From Bacillota bacterium (GTDB lineage Bacteria > Bacillota > Limnochordia > Darwinibacteriales > DTU012): 64,000 nt of DNA. The position numbers were made by a program, and so were the translations under genes. Where the stretch lies: positions 28,017 to 92,016 of the forward strand of contig DUVS01000006.1 of NCBI GenBank assembly GCA_012840925.1, in the 5' to 3' direction. This document shows positions 19,788 through 29,100 of the stretch, one piece after another. The notes under the pieces were generated by a model, which was not told the origin of the DNA, did not search any database, and saw only the letters and a program-made list of their open reading frames with translations. How positions within the stretch are numbered: the stretch's first letter is position 1; each line of letters begins with the position of its first letter.

Positions 19788-20057
19788 TTAGCCTTTCAAC
19801 AGCTGATCAATGATGGCCATTACCTCATCAGTTTTCTCCCGAGCTGCATCGGTAGCAAATGCTTCTTTTACGCAGTGGTTCAAGTGCCCATGCAAAATCT
19901 CTTTGTTGACCTTGCGCAGAATGGCCTGGACAGCCATGATCTGATGGGAGATGTCGATACAGTAGCGGTCATCCTCAACCATCTTGATCAAACCATCGAT
20001 TTGCCCCCGGGCTGTTTTCAGCATTTGCATCACGTACTCCCGGTCTGATCTCATCAT
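19788..20057 (-). CDS. csoR: CsoR-family copper-sensing repressor
   Basis: DUF156: ARGQIDGLIKMVEDDRYCIDISHQIMAVQAILRKVNKEILHGHLNHCV with C-H-C ligands; directly downstream of copA. Confidence 0.9.
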   Translation of the reverse strand: MMRSDREYVMQMLKTARGQIDGLIKMVEDDRYCIDISHQIMAVQAILRKVNKEILHGHLNHCVKEAFATDAAREKTDEVMAIIDQLLKG

Positions 20058-20078
20058 ATCCTACTCCCCTAACCATTT

Positions 20079-22361
20079 TTAGCTTCTAGGCTTGAAAAGC
20101 TTTAGCCTTAACGCATTGGACACAACAAACACAGAGCTTAAACTCATTGCTGCAGCACCAATCATGGGGCTTAGATTCCAACCCAACAGCGGATAGAACA
20201 CCCCTGCAGCCAACGGAATGCCAAGGGTGTTGTAGAAAAAGGCCCAGAACAAGTTTTGCTTGATATTGCGGACTGTGGCTTTGCTTAACTGGATCGCCGT
20301 GACTGCATCCTTCAGATCACTTCTGATCAGCACAATATCCGCAGATTCGATGGCTACATCGGTTCCGGCCCCAATGGCAATTCCTACATCGGCCCGTGCC
20401 AATGCTGGTGCATCATTAATCCCATCGCCAACCATGGCTACTCTCTTGCTGTTTTCCTGCAGCTTGCGAATTACTTCTTCTTTATCCTGCGGCAAGACCT
20501 CAGCAACAACCTGGTCCAGATCAAGCTGCTTTTGAATAGCCGCAGCTGTTCTTTGATTGTCTCCGGTTAGCATAATCACACCGATCCCCATGGCCTTGAA
20601 CTGATCGATTGCAGATTTACTCGTAGGTTTGATTACATCAGCTACAGCTATTATACCCAGCAGTTCTTCATCATTGGCAAAATAGAGGGGTGTTTTTCCC
20701 TCCGATGCCAAACGTCCATACTGCTCCTGCCAGGCGGAAGTGTCAATCTGATACTGCTCCATCAGTGCCAAATTTCCAGCAATGAATTTTCGTCCCTCAA
20801 TCACGGCCACTATGCCTTTACCGGGCACAGCCTCAAAATCCTGACTGGGGTTAAGCTCAATACCTAACTCTCTGGCTTTGGCTTGGACTGCGTCGGCCAA
20901 GGGATGCTCGGAGGAGCTTTCCATCGATGCTGCTATTGCCAGGAAATCCTGCTCAGACAGCCTTCCAGTTACAATCACGTCGGTTACTTTTGGTGTGCCT
21001 TCAGTGATTGTGCCCGTCTTGTCAAGCACCACTGTATCAACACTGTGAGCAATTTCCAGTGCTTCGGCAGACTTGATCAGAATTCCGTTAAGAGCACCTT
21101 GGCCGGTACCTACCATGATCGCCACTGGTGTGGCCAAACCTAAGGCACAGGGGCAAGAGATGACCAAAACAGCGATTCCGATGGACAGGGCAAATTCAAA
21201 TCTGGCCCCTAAAGCCAGCCATACAATCGTTGCCACAAGAGCAATCAGGATCACGATAGGAACAAAAATGCCGCTGATTTGGTCCGCCAGTTTGGCGATT
21301 GGAGCCTTGGAAGCACTGGCTTCTTCCACCAACTGGATAATCTGAGCCAAGGTAGTATCTTCGCCCACCTTTTCGGCTTTAAACTTAAAGAAACCGACTT
21401 TATTAATGGTTGCTGAGACAACTCGGTCGCCAACGTTCTTTTCCACCGGAATGCTTTCACCGGTCAATGCTGACTGGTCAACAGCAGAGCTGCCTTCAAT
21501 TATCGTTCCATCCACTGGAATACTCTGGCCGGGACGGATCACAATGATGTCGCCGACAACGATCTCTTCTACAGGGATCTCTTGCTCCCTGCCCTCCCGG
21601 AGGACAACGGCTGTTTCCGGCGCCAAATCCAGCAATTTGGTGATGGCCTCAGACGTTCTGCTTTTGGACCGGGCTTCCAGGAATCGCCCGAGGGTGATTA
21701 GGGCTAAGATCATGGCCCCTGTCTCGAAATAGAGATCATGCCGATACTGCTCCGCCAAATCAATCTGGCCCTGGCCTAAGGCAGCACCAATCCGGAAAAT
21801 GGCAATGATGCCGTGGACAACGGCCGCTGATGAACCTATGGCAATCAGCGAATCCATATTCGGCGAACGGCGCCAAAGGGTCTTGAACCCAACCTGAAAG
21901 TATTTACGATTAACATATACGATCGGCAAGGTCAGCAAAAACTGGGCAAAAGCGTAACTAATGGCCTTTTCTGGCCCGCTGAGCCAGACTGGAAATGGCA
22001 GCCCCAGCATTTCTCCCATGGCAATATACATCAAGGGTATCAAGAACAGAAAGGAGATCCATACTCTGGAACGCATCTTGTGAGTTTCGTCCGCCATTAC
22101 CTGCTTTTGCTCTGAGCGGGTATCTTTATTGGCAGCAGACTCTGGCTGTGCTTCCCGCGCTTGGTATCCGGCACCTTCTACCGCTTTGATGATCGTTTCT
22201 GAATTGGCGACGGACTCGTCGAACTCCACGACCATCTGCTTGGACAGCAAATTTACATTAACCGTGTTAACGCCTGCAAGCTTTTTCACGCTGCGCTCTA
22301 CAGCAGCTGAACAAGCGGCACAGGTCATTCCCATAACTTCATACTTCTTTTGCATAAGCAC
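20079..22361 (-). CDS. copA: P1B-type Cu+ transporting ATPase
   Basis: [55 protein letters not shown]. Confidence 0.95.
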   Translation of the reverse strand: MLMQKKYEVMGMTCAACSAAVERSVKKLAGVNTVNVNLLSKQMVVEFDESVANSETIIKAVEGAGYQAREAQPESAANKDTRSEQKQVMADETHKMRSRVWISFLFLIPLMYIAMGEMLGLPFPVWLSGPEKAISYAFAQFLLTLPIVYVNRKYFQVGFKTLWRRSPNMDSLIAIGSSAAVVHGIIAIFRIGAALGQGQIDLAEQYRHDLYFETGAMILALITLGRFLEARSKSRTSEAITKLLDLAPETAVVLREGREQEIPVEEIVVGDIIVIRPGQSIPVDGTIIEGSSAVDQSALTGESIPVEKNVGDRVVSATINKVGFFKFKAEKVGEDTTLAQIIQLVEEASASKAPIAKLADQISGIFVPIVILIALVATIVWLALGARFEFALSIGIAVLVISCPCALGLATPVAIMVGTGQGALNGILIKSAEALEIAHSVDTVVLDKTGTITEGTPKVTDVIVTGRLSEQDFLAIAASMESSSEHPLADAVQAKARELGIELNPSQDFEAVPGKGIVAVIEGRKFIAGNLALMEQYQIDTSAWQEQYGRLASEGKTPLYFANDEELLGIIAVADVIKPTSKSAIDQFKAMGIGVIMLTGDNQRTAAAIQKQLDLDQVVAEVLPQDKEEVIRKLQENSKRVAMVGDGINDAPALARADVGIAIGAGTDVAIESADIVLIRSDLKDAVTAIQLSKATVRNIKQNLFWAFFYNTLGIPLAAGVFYPLLGWNLSPMIGAAAMSLSSVFVVSNALRLKLFKPRS

Positions 22362-22372
22362 ACTCCCTTCGC

Positions 22373-22394
22373 CACCCCCCTCCCGGGTGGGGTG
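22373..22394. promoter_or_regulatory. Candidate CsoR operator
   Basis: CACCCC-N10-GGGGTG GC-rich inverted repeat between copA promoter and start. Confidence 0.5.
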
Positions 22395-22405
22395 CGTACA
22401 ATCTT

Positions 22406-22434
22406 AAGATACATCCTTAAGTTGTACTTGTCAA
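22406..22434 (-). promoter_or_regulatory. copA promoter
   Basis: TTGACA, 17 bp, TATCTT on minus strand. Confidence 0.65.
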
Positions 22435-22463
22435 GGAGTTTTTAGCATTTTTATATCTGGCGC

Positions 22464-23183
22464 TTAGTCACCAGCTACAAAAAAGATCAGCTGCCATCGA
22501 CCATTGTTCTTGGCAAAACTTGCGCGGTAATCGATTGGGCGCCGGACATATTTGTCCGGTACAAAACCTGTCTTGCCTGAGTTGGTTGTTATTTGGCGCC
22601 AAACTGCACCACCTTCGGCAAATTCATATCTGTCGCCGTATGGAACCAGTTTGACAATACTGTAGTTGAGAACACCCTTTACTTGTGCTGAAAAATTTGG
22701 TTCGGCATAGACTTTCACATTCTGCTCCACAATGACCGCATACTGAAATGGATCGAAATTTTCTGGAAAACTGGTGAAAACATAGGGTGCTGTGAAGATC
22801 GTTCGATTAGGATCAGTAAACACCCCTCCCAGGCGAAGCACCTGGAGCATCTCGTCCCAGAAGGCGGACTGTTCTGGCGCTGTATCCAGCTCCCAATAGC
22901 GGAGGAACCCAGATACTCCCTGATTAAGCCCGAAGGTATAGCGGAGTGTATCATCGATGCAGTCAAGGATAAAATCTAAGTCCTGGTCCTCCACAGCCTC
23001 AATCAGGGCAGCGCGGAATTCGGCAAACTCCGGGACTTCATCTGCTTGATCCACGGGATGCAGCTTGATATCACCCGGGCCCCCAAGATCCGGGTATGGC
23101 GGGTTCTGCCGAACCCAGACCAGAAACAGAATTACTACTATCACGATTACTCCAACCCTGGCCAACCATTTCACAGCATGCAT
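22464..23183 (-). CDS. Membrane-anchored protein with bacterial SH3-like domain
   Basis: N-terminal TM; VKVYAEPNFSAQVKGVLNYSIVKLVPYGD...WRQITTNSGKTGFVPDKYVRRPI. Confidence 0.7.
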   Translation of the reverse strand: MHAVKWLARVGVIVIVVILFLVWVRQNPPYPDLGGPGDIKLHPVDQADEVPEFAEFRAALIEAVEDQDLDFILDCIDDTLRYTFGLNQGVSGFLRYWELDTAPEQSAFWDEMLQVLRLGGVFTDPNRTIFTAPYVFTSFPENFDPFQYAVIVEQNVKVYAEPNFSAQVKGVLNYSIVKLVPYGDRYEFAEGGAVWRQITTNSGKTGFVPDKYVRRPIDYRASFAKNNGRWQLIFFVAGD

Positions 23184-23233
23184 CCCCTTCTATCACCCAA
23201 AATTTCCTGTCGCCCCTTCAACATTACAGTCTT

Positions 23234-23270
23234 TACGACGAATTCGTATCAGGACTACGAACAAATCGTA
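23234..23270. promoter_or_regulatory. Tandem inverted repeats TACGA-N5-TCGTA (two copies, 22-bp phasing)
   Basis: TACGA-CGAAT-TCGTA (23234-23248) and TACGA-ACAAA-TCGTA (23256-23270) in divergent intergenic region. Confidence 0.6.
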
Positions 23271-23325
23271 TATCGGCGAAAACCTGCATATACATTTACA
23301 AACAGCAACGATTGGAAGTGAGCCT

Positions 23326-24873
23326 GTGCGCAAGCAAACCTTGCTTCAAGGAGCATTCATCCTGACCGCCGCTGCACTGGTTACCAAAATACTCGGCTTT
23401 GCCACTACTATTCTACAGTCAAGGATCCTCGGCGCTGAAGCCATCGGCCTGCAGATGATGGTCGCCCCTTACGTCAGCCTGTTGATGACCATCACCACTC
23501 TTGGGATGCCCGTAGCCGTTTCTAAAGCTGTGGCAGAAGCAGAAGCTGCATCCGACAGACAGAAAACCAAACGGATCTTGCTTGTTTCGCTATTTGTTAC
23601 CTTAACAGCAGCTGTAATCCTGACATCGGCCATGTTATATTTCGGCAAAGCTTTTTCAGCGAGGTTCCTCGCTGACCAGCGGGCCTATTTTTCGTTGATG
23701 GCACTGGTGCCCATGATCCCCATTTTGGCCGTATCAGGAGTGTTCAGAGGGTATTTCCAGGGCAGGCAGAATATGAATCCACTGGCAATTTCACAGGTGA
23801 TCGAACAGATCATCCGCATTGCCCTACTCTATTTCTTAGTCCAAATTCTTGCAGCGCGAGGATTGGAATATGCTGCAGCCGGTGCCGTATTTGCCGGTGT
23901 TATTGGCGAACTGGCCAGCCTGCTGTACCTTGTTTTTTCATTCCGCTTATCCACAGCCTACCGAATCACAAAAATCAATTACCTGCGAAACCTGCCCCAG
24001 TCTAAAATCGATCTGCTGGAGCTGCTCCGAACGGGGCTACCCCAAACCGGCAATCAATTCTTTCGTTCGCTTTTGCGGGTAGTACAGCCAACGGTTATCA
24101 GCCGCAGCCTGCTGCTAACAGGCCTCAACGCCTCAACCATAGCGCAGCAGTATGGAATGCTCACCGGGTATGTCTTTCCCCTGTTGTTCTTCCCTGGATT
24201 TGTCAATTATTCTCTCGCAGTGGCACTCGTGCCTGCCATCAGTGAAGCTGGTTCCAGGAATCGGATGAGGTTGGTCAACCGGCGGGTGTCCCAGGCAATC
24301 AGAATTTCCCTGCTGATCGGTGTCCCCAGCAGCCTGATCTTGTTTGTCTTTGCTGAACAAATTCTCACACTGTTCTATCGAGCCCCGGAAGCGGCAGGGC
24401 TTCTGAAGCTCACAGCGCCTTTCTTCCTGTTTCAGTATTTCCATTCGCCACTGCAATCCTCTTTGATTGGGCTTGGCCATGCTACCAAAGCCATGATCAA
24501 CAATGTCATTCCCAGATGTATCAGTTTAGCATTGATTTATCCCTTGACGGTGACACTCAATCTGGGTATCTATGGTGTGGCCATCGGTTCCAGCCTCGCT
24601 GTGATATTGGAGACGATACTCCAGTATCTCACCTTGTACCGGTTCATAGGCCCCTATTTCCGGTTTGGAGATTTAGCCAAGATCATTGGCTGCGGCATTG
24701 CTGCGGCACTATTCAGCAACTTTACCTATGATACCATCCGGATGTATCATATTAACGACCAACTGGCTGCTCTGGGAGGAATCATAGTACTGCTGTTTAT
24801 GTATTTTGCCCTAATTTTTCTCACTAACATCGTCCGCTGGAGCTCTGTTAGAGTGACTCTCAAACAGAGCTAA
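23326..24873 (+). CDS. SpoVB/MurJ-like polysaccharide flippase (MATE/MOP superfamily)
   Basis: TLLQGAFILTAAALVTKILGFATTILQSRILGAEAIGLQMMVAPY; likely GTG start at 23326 rather than 23065. Confidence 0.88.
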   Translation: MRKQTLLQGAFILTAAALVTKILGFATTILQSRILGAEAIGLQMMVAPYVSLLMTITTLGMPVAVSKAVAEAEAASDRQKTKRILLVSLFVTLTAAVILTSAMLYFGKAFSARFLADQRAYFSLMALVPMIPILAVSGVFRGYFQGRQNMNPLAISQVIEQIIRIALLYFLVQILAARGLEYAAAGAVFAGVIGELASLLYLVFSFRLSTAYRITKINYLRNLPQSKIDLLELLRTGLPQTGNQFFRSLLRVVQPTVISRSLLLTGLNASTIAQQYGMLTGYVFPLLFFPGFVNYSLAVALVPAISEAGSRNRMRLVNRRVSQAIRISLLIGVPSSLILFVFAEQILTLFYRAPEAAGLLKLTAPFFLFQYFHSPLQSSLIGLGHATKAMINNVIPRCISLALIYPLTVTLNLGIYGVAIGSSLAVILETILQYLTLYRFIGPYFRFGDLAKIIGCGIAAALFSNFTYDTIRMYHINDQLAALGGIIVLLFMYFALIFLTNIVRWSSVRVTLKQS

Positions 24874-24907
24874 CATTTTCAGGTCAGTAATTGACGCTTT
24901 AGAAAAT

Positions 24908-24948
24908 AACAGCTTCATCGGTGGGAAACTGCTGCCAATGAAGCTGTT
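24908..24948. terminator. Convergent terminator
   Basis: AACAGCTTCAT...ATGAAGCTGTT then TCATTT. Confidence 0.6.
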
Positions 24949-24978
24949 TCATTTATCCTTGGATTCACAGGTTAACTC

Positions 24979-25746
24979 CTATTTGCGGCGGCTGTCAGAG
25001 TCTAACAGCATGTTCAAGAAATCCGCGGGTAGGTGGTATCGCTGATTGTTAAGCCACAGTTCCTGCAATTCAGTTTCGGACTGCAGTGTTGCCTTAAAAT
25101 GATTTGCTTCCTGGTTAATCCTCTCCATTTTCTCATCCAGCAGGGCAATGGACTCTGCTGCCGCCCTCAACTCATTCAAGAGCGGTTCTGGTATTTGGTA
25201 GTTGTATTTATAGTTCAGCTTATGTTCGAGGCTAGCCCAGAAATCCATGGCAATGGTCCGGATCTGAATTTCAGCCCAGACTTTCTCCGTGTGATCGGAC
25301 ATAAACACGGGAACCTGGACAATCAAATGCAAACTCCGGTAACCATTAGGCTTGGGATGCTTGATATAATCCTTACATTCCGCAACCACAAGCTCAGACT
25401 GGTTGTGCAGCATTTCACTGACTTTGTAGATATCGGATACAAATGCACAGACAATTCGCAAGCCAGCAATATCGCGGATGTTTTCTCTAATTGAAGGTAA
25501 GGAAAGGGGAATGCCTTTGCGGTGGGCTTTTTGCAAAATACTCTCGGGGCTCTTTACACGGCTGGTTATGTGTTCAATTGGGTTGTAATCGTGGATATAA
25601 TGGAATTCCTGTTGGAGAATTTCGATTTTGGTTCGCAGTTCCTCAATAGCAAACTTGTACATCATCATGAACCGCACAATTTCTTGTTTCAAGCGTTCTA
25701 ACTGTCGAACATCCATAGGCAAAATAGCTCCAATCCAAATATTCAC
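24979..25746 (-). CDS. Small alarmone synthetase-type GTP pyrophosphokinase (RelA/SpoT synthetase domain only)
   Basis: HITSRVKSPESILQKAHRKG, DIAGLRIVCAFVSDIYKV, YIKHPKPNGYRSLHLIVQVPV, VWAEIQIRTIAMDFWASLEHKLNYK; no HD domain. Confidence 0.92.
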   Translation of the reverse strand: MNIWIGAILPMDVRQLERLKQEIVRFMMMYKFAIEELRTKIEILQQEFHYIHDYNPIEHITSRVKSPESILQKAHRKGIPLSLPSIRENIRDIAGLRIVCAFVSDIYKVSEMLHNQSELVVAECKDYIKHPKPNGYRSLHLIVQVPVFMSDHTEKVWAEIQIRTIAMDFWASLEHKLNYKYNYQIPEPLLNELRAAAESIALLDEKMERINQEANHFKATLQSETELQELWLNNQRYHLPADFLNMLLDSDSRRK

Positions 25747-25755
25747 CGGCTGCCA

Positions 25756-26811
25756 TCAACTGGCTTGGCGGTGTTCCCTAATCAACCTCTTGGTAAAGCT
25801 AAACGTATGGGTGACAATCACTTTCAAAATAGCATAAGCCGGAACGCCAAGGATCACTCCCACCAACCCTCCAAAACTCCCGGCTGTCAGGAGCACGACA
25901 ATAATGGTTACTGGATGGATGCGCAGCTTCTTACCGAGGACCAATGGTGCGATCAAATGATTTTCCACGTAGTTGGCGATAACCATAATCACGATGACCT
26001 CGATTGCTTTCAATGGTGAAGCAATCAGGGCTACAATGACTGCGGGAATTGTGCCAATGACAGGACCGAAATAAGGGATGAAATTGGTGATCATGCAAAT
26101 AGCCGCCAGCAGCAGCGCATAGTCCAAACCAATAATTAGATAACCGATATAGACCATGACACCAATAAAGAGACTGACGACCACCATCCCTTGAATGTAC
26201 AAGCGAATCGTCTCATTCATCTCCGCCAGAACATTCCTAGCTTCCCCCTGATATTGTTCTGGGAGAAGGTCTACCATTCTGGGGGTTAACTGGGAACCTT
26301 CTTTTAACATGTAAAACAGGATCAGCGGTATAGTCAACGCAACCATGACAAAGTTGGCCACAGATCCGAGAAAAGTCCACAGGTTTTGCGAGATCGTGGC
26401 AATCACACCATCCACCAGTTTTGCATAATCGTAACCACTTAAATTCTGGAAAAACTCGAACTCCTCAAACTCAGCAAAGAAAGTGGATTCCTGCCATTCC
26501 TGCAGCCTTCGGTTGAGTTCGGTGATAAAACGAGGAATATTCGCAATCAGGCTGGTCAACTGTGTTTGTAGAATAGGTGCCAAATACAGGATTAGGAAAA
26601 GCAGGAGCAGCCCAACGACCACGAAGATCAAAATAATGGCTATAGTGCGGGGAACCTTCCAATGGGTGAGCCAATCCACGATTGATATGGTCAAATAATA
26701 AAGAAATCCAGCCACCACAAAGGGAAAGAAAATCGTTTTAATCAAAATGATAATGGGCTGAAATATATACCCGATGTGCTGAGCGATCCAGATAATCAAG
26801 AATATGAGCAA
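25756..26811 (-). CDS. AI-2E family transporter (PerM/YdiK type)
   Basis: NFIPYFGPVIGTIPAVIVALI, GLVGVILGVPAYAILKV. Confidence 0.88.
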   Translation of the reverse strand: MLIFLIIWIAQHIGYIFQPIIILIKTIFFPFVVAGFLYYLTISIVDWLTHWKVPRTIAIILIFVVVGLLLLFLILYLAPILQTQLTSLIANIPRFITELNRRLQEWQESTFFAEFEEFEFFQNLSGYDYAKLVDGVIATISQNLWTFLGSVANFVMVALTIPLILFYMLKEGSQLTPRMVDLLPEQYQGEARNVLAEMNETIRLYIQGMVVVSLFIGVMVYIGYLIIGLDYALLLAAICMITNFIPYFGPVIGTIPAVIVALIASPLKAIEVIVIMVIANYVENHLIAPLVLGKKLRIHPVTIIVVLLTAGSFGGLVGVILGVPAYAILKVIVTHTFSFTKRLIREHRQAS

Positions 26812-26926
26812 TACCCAGACAGTTATTTGGAAAGCTTTAGTCTTGAGCAGAATTGTGGATCCCTTCTTTCCTGCCAGTGGCTGAAACTAATACCTTCTCT
26901 ACCAAAACAATCAGCTTGGATATAAT

Positions 26927-27766
26927 CTAAAATAAGCCCAGGCTTACTGCCATCACAGCCATACCACCCACTAAACCGTAGATGGCAATATGGTGAAAGC
27001 CATATTTCTCCGCTGTGGGTAAAAGCTCATCCAGGGAAATATATACCATGATTCCTGCCACCATTGCAAATACGACGCCAAACATGACATCATTGGCAAA
27101 TCTTAAAAGGGCAAAATAGCCTACAATTGCCCCTAATGGCTCTGACAACCCTGACAGAAATGAATAGATAAAGGCTTGCTTTCTGGAACCGGTGGCAAAA
27201 TAGATGGGGACTGAAACGGCAATCCCTTCGGGAATGTTGTGGATCGCGACAGCAATGGCAATGCTAATTCCCAAGGCCGGCTCCTGGATAGCACTGATAA
27301 AAGTGGCCAACCCTTCAGGAAAATTGTGGATGGCGATGGCCAGTGCTGAAAACAACCCCATTCTCAGCAACTGTCTTTCTTCATTGGTTTGCGAAACTTG
27401 CTGATCAGACATTTCGCTGACATCGCGAATCTCATGGGGGTTCTCTCCTGTGGGAACGAACTTGTCAATCAGGGCAATCAATAAGATCCCGCAAAAGAAA
27501 GCCAGCATAGTAATCCAGTATCCCTTGCCTGTGCCGTAAACCTGAGTCAAGGCATCGTTGGCTTTGGCGAAGATCTCCACAAAGGACACGTAGATCATTA
27601 CCCCGGCGGAGAATCCAAGTGTCCCCGACAAAAACTTATGGTCAGTCTGTTTTGTGTAAAATGCCAAAGCACTGCCAATCCCGGTGGATAAGCCCGCCAA
27701 TACTGTCAAGGCAAATGCAAACAAGACACTACCTGCGGAAACGCCCATACAACTCTCCCTTCCCAT
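26927..27766 (-). CDS. ZIP family metal transporter (ZupT-like)
   Basis: AIAIHNFPEGLATF, AIAVAIHNIPEGIAVSVPIYFATGSR. Confidence 0.92.
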   Translation of the reverse strand: MGRESCMGVSAGSVLFAFALTVLAGLSTGIGSALAFYTKQTDHKFLSGTLGFSAGVMIYVSFVEIFAKANDALTQVYGTGKGYWITMLAFFCGILLIALIDKFVPTGENPHEIRDVSEMSDQQVSQTNEERQLLRMGLFSALAIAIHNFPEGLATFISAIQEPALGISIAIAVAIHNIPEGIAVSVPIYFATGSRKQAFIYSFLSGLSEPLGAIVGYFALLRFANDVMFGVVFAMVAGIMVYISLDELLPTAEKYGFHHIAIYGLVGGMAVMAVSLGLF

Positions 27767-27838
27767 CTACAAATGCAACCTTATCATCATATGACTGGGT
27801 TGATCATCATGTTCCTAAGAACAAGCCATGTATGGATG

Positions 27839-28990
27839 TCATGATAGAGCGGTGTGCGCTTCCTGCAAGAACTGAATTATCGTCAAATTCTGCGGGCAAA
27901 GCGACTCGCAGTTTCCACACTCGATGCAGCGGGATGCATCATTTTCCTCTTTAACCAAGTGGCTGTACTGCCTTTTCCCTTCTTCAAATACATTGTACAC
28001 ACTGGCATGGTTGTAGATGCTGAAAATGCGAGGAATATTAACTCCCTGAGGACAGGGCATACAATAACGGCAATCGGTACACTTAACCTTGACGCGCTGA
28101 TTGTAAAGCTGTTGGGCTTGATCAATCAGATCCAGCTCTGTCTCGGACAAGGACATTGGTTCGGCAGCAGCCATAGTATTGAGGTTTTCTTTGACTTCGT
28201 CCAGCTTGCCCATGCCGCTTAGAATCACTGATACTTGCGGAAAATTGGCAACCCATCGGAAAGCCCACTCGGCAGGGCTGCGCTTTACAGGAGCCTGATC
28301 CCATATGGCCTGAATTTCATCTGGAATATTGCGGGCAAGTCTGCCTCCCCGCAGCGGTTCCATGATCACCACCGCCAAGCCCTTTCCTGCTGCGTAACGC
28401 AGCCCGGCAACCCCGGCTTGATATTCCTGATCCATATAATTCAGCTGGATCTGGCAAAAATCCCAGTTATAACCATCGACGATTTCATTAAAAGTCTCCA
28501 AGTTATCGTGGAAGGAAAACCCGGCATGTTTAATCCGCCCATCCTTTAAAGCGCGATCCAAGAACGACAGGACGTTAAACTTGAGTACTTTGTCCCGCCA
28601 AGTATGTTTATTCAAGGCATGCAGTAAATACATGTCCACATAATCGGTCTGTAACCTGGCCAGCTGTTCATTTAAAATCTGATCGCAATCTGATTCTGAC
28701 TCCACCTTCCACACAGGCAGCTTAGTCGCCAGTTTGACCTTGCTCCGGTAGCCGTCTGCCAACGCTTTTCCCACCAACACTTCACTTTTGCCGCCATGAT
28801 AGTTATATGCTGTGTCGATATAATTCACACCATGATCGATGGCGTAGCGGACTATGGATATTGCCTGTTCTGCGTCAATGTTGCCAACATCACTTTCTAG
28901 GCTGGGATCGGCAATAGTCGGCAGCCGCATGCATCCAAACCCTAACAACGATACTTCCAATCCGGTGCTTCCAAACTTCCGTCGCTGCAA
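27839..28990 (-). CDS. Aldo/keto reductase with C-terminal 4Fe-4S domain
   Basis: KFGSTGLEVSLLGFGCMRLP, YIDTAYNYHGGKSE, CTDCRYCMPCPQGVNIP...CIECGNCESLCPQ. Confidence 0.92.
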   Translation of the reverse strand: MQRRKFGSTGLEVSLLGFGCMRLPTIADPSLESDVGNIDAEQAISIVRYAIDHGVNYIDTAYNYHGGKSEVLVGKALADGYRSKVKLATKLPVWKVESESDCDQILNEQLARLQTDYVDMYLLHALNKHTWRDKVLKFNVLSFLDRALKDGRIKHAGFSFHDNLETFNEIVDGYNWDFCQIQLNYMDQEYQAGVAGLRYAAGKGLAVVIMEPLRGGRLARNIPDEIQAIWDQAPVKRSPAEWAFRWVANFPQVSVILSGMGKLDEVKENLNTMAAAEPMSLSETELDLIDQAQQLYNQRVKVKCTDCRYCMPCPQGVNIPRIFSIYNHASVYNVFEEGKRQYSHLVKEENDASRCIECGNCESLCPQNLTIIQFLQEAHTALS

Positions 28991-29015
28991 TTTCTAACTC
29001 TCCCTCTTCCGAATT

Positions 29016-29035
29016 CATTATAATGTACATATGTA
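29016..29035. promoter_or_regulatory. Two abutting 10-bp palindromes upstream of aldo/keto reductase gene
   Basis: CATTATAATG (29016-29025) and TACATATGTA (29026-29035). Confidence 0.35.
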
Positions 29036-29100
29036 TAATACGATGAGCTGAAGGCCAAATCCTGCCTGCACAGCATGGACTGGTCAACTCTCCAGCTTAA

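Noticed and set aside
23065-23325. N-terminal 87 codons of the ORF-track flippase
   Set aside because: They overlap the divergent gene start and tandem operators; homology-like sequence begins at VRKQTLLQGAF, so GTG 23326 is the better start.
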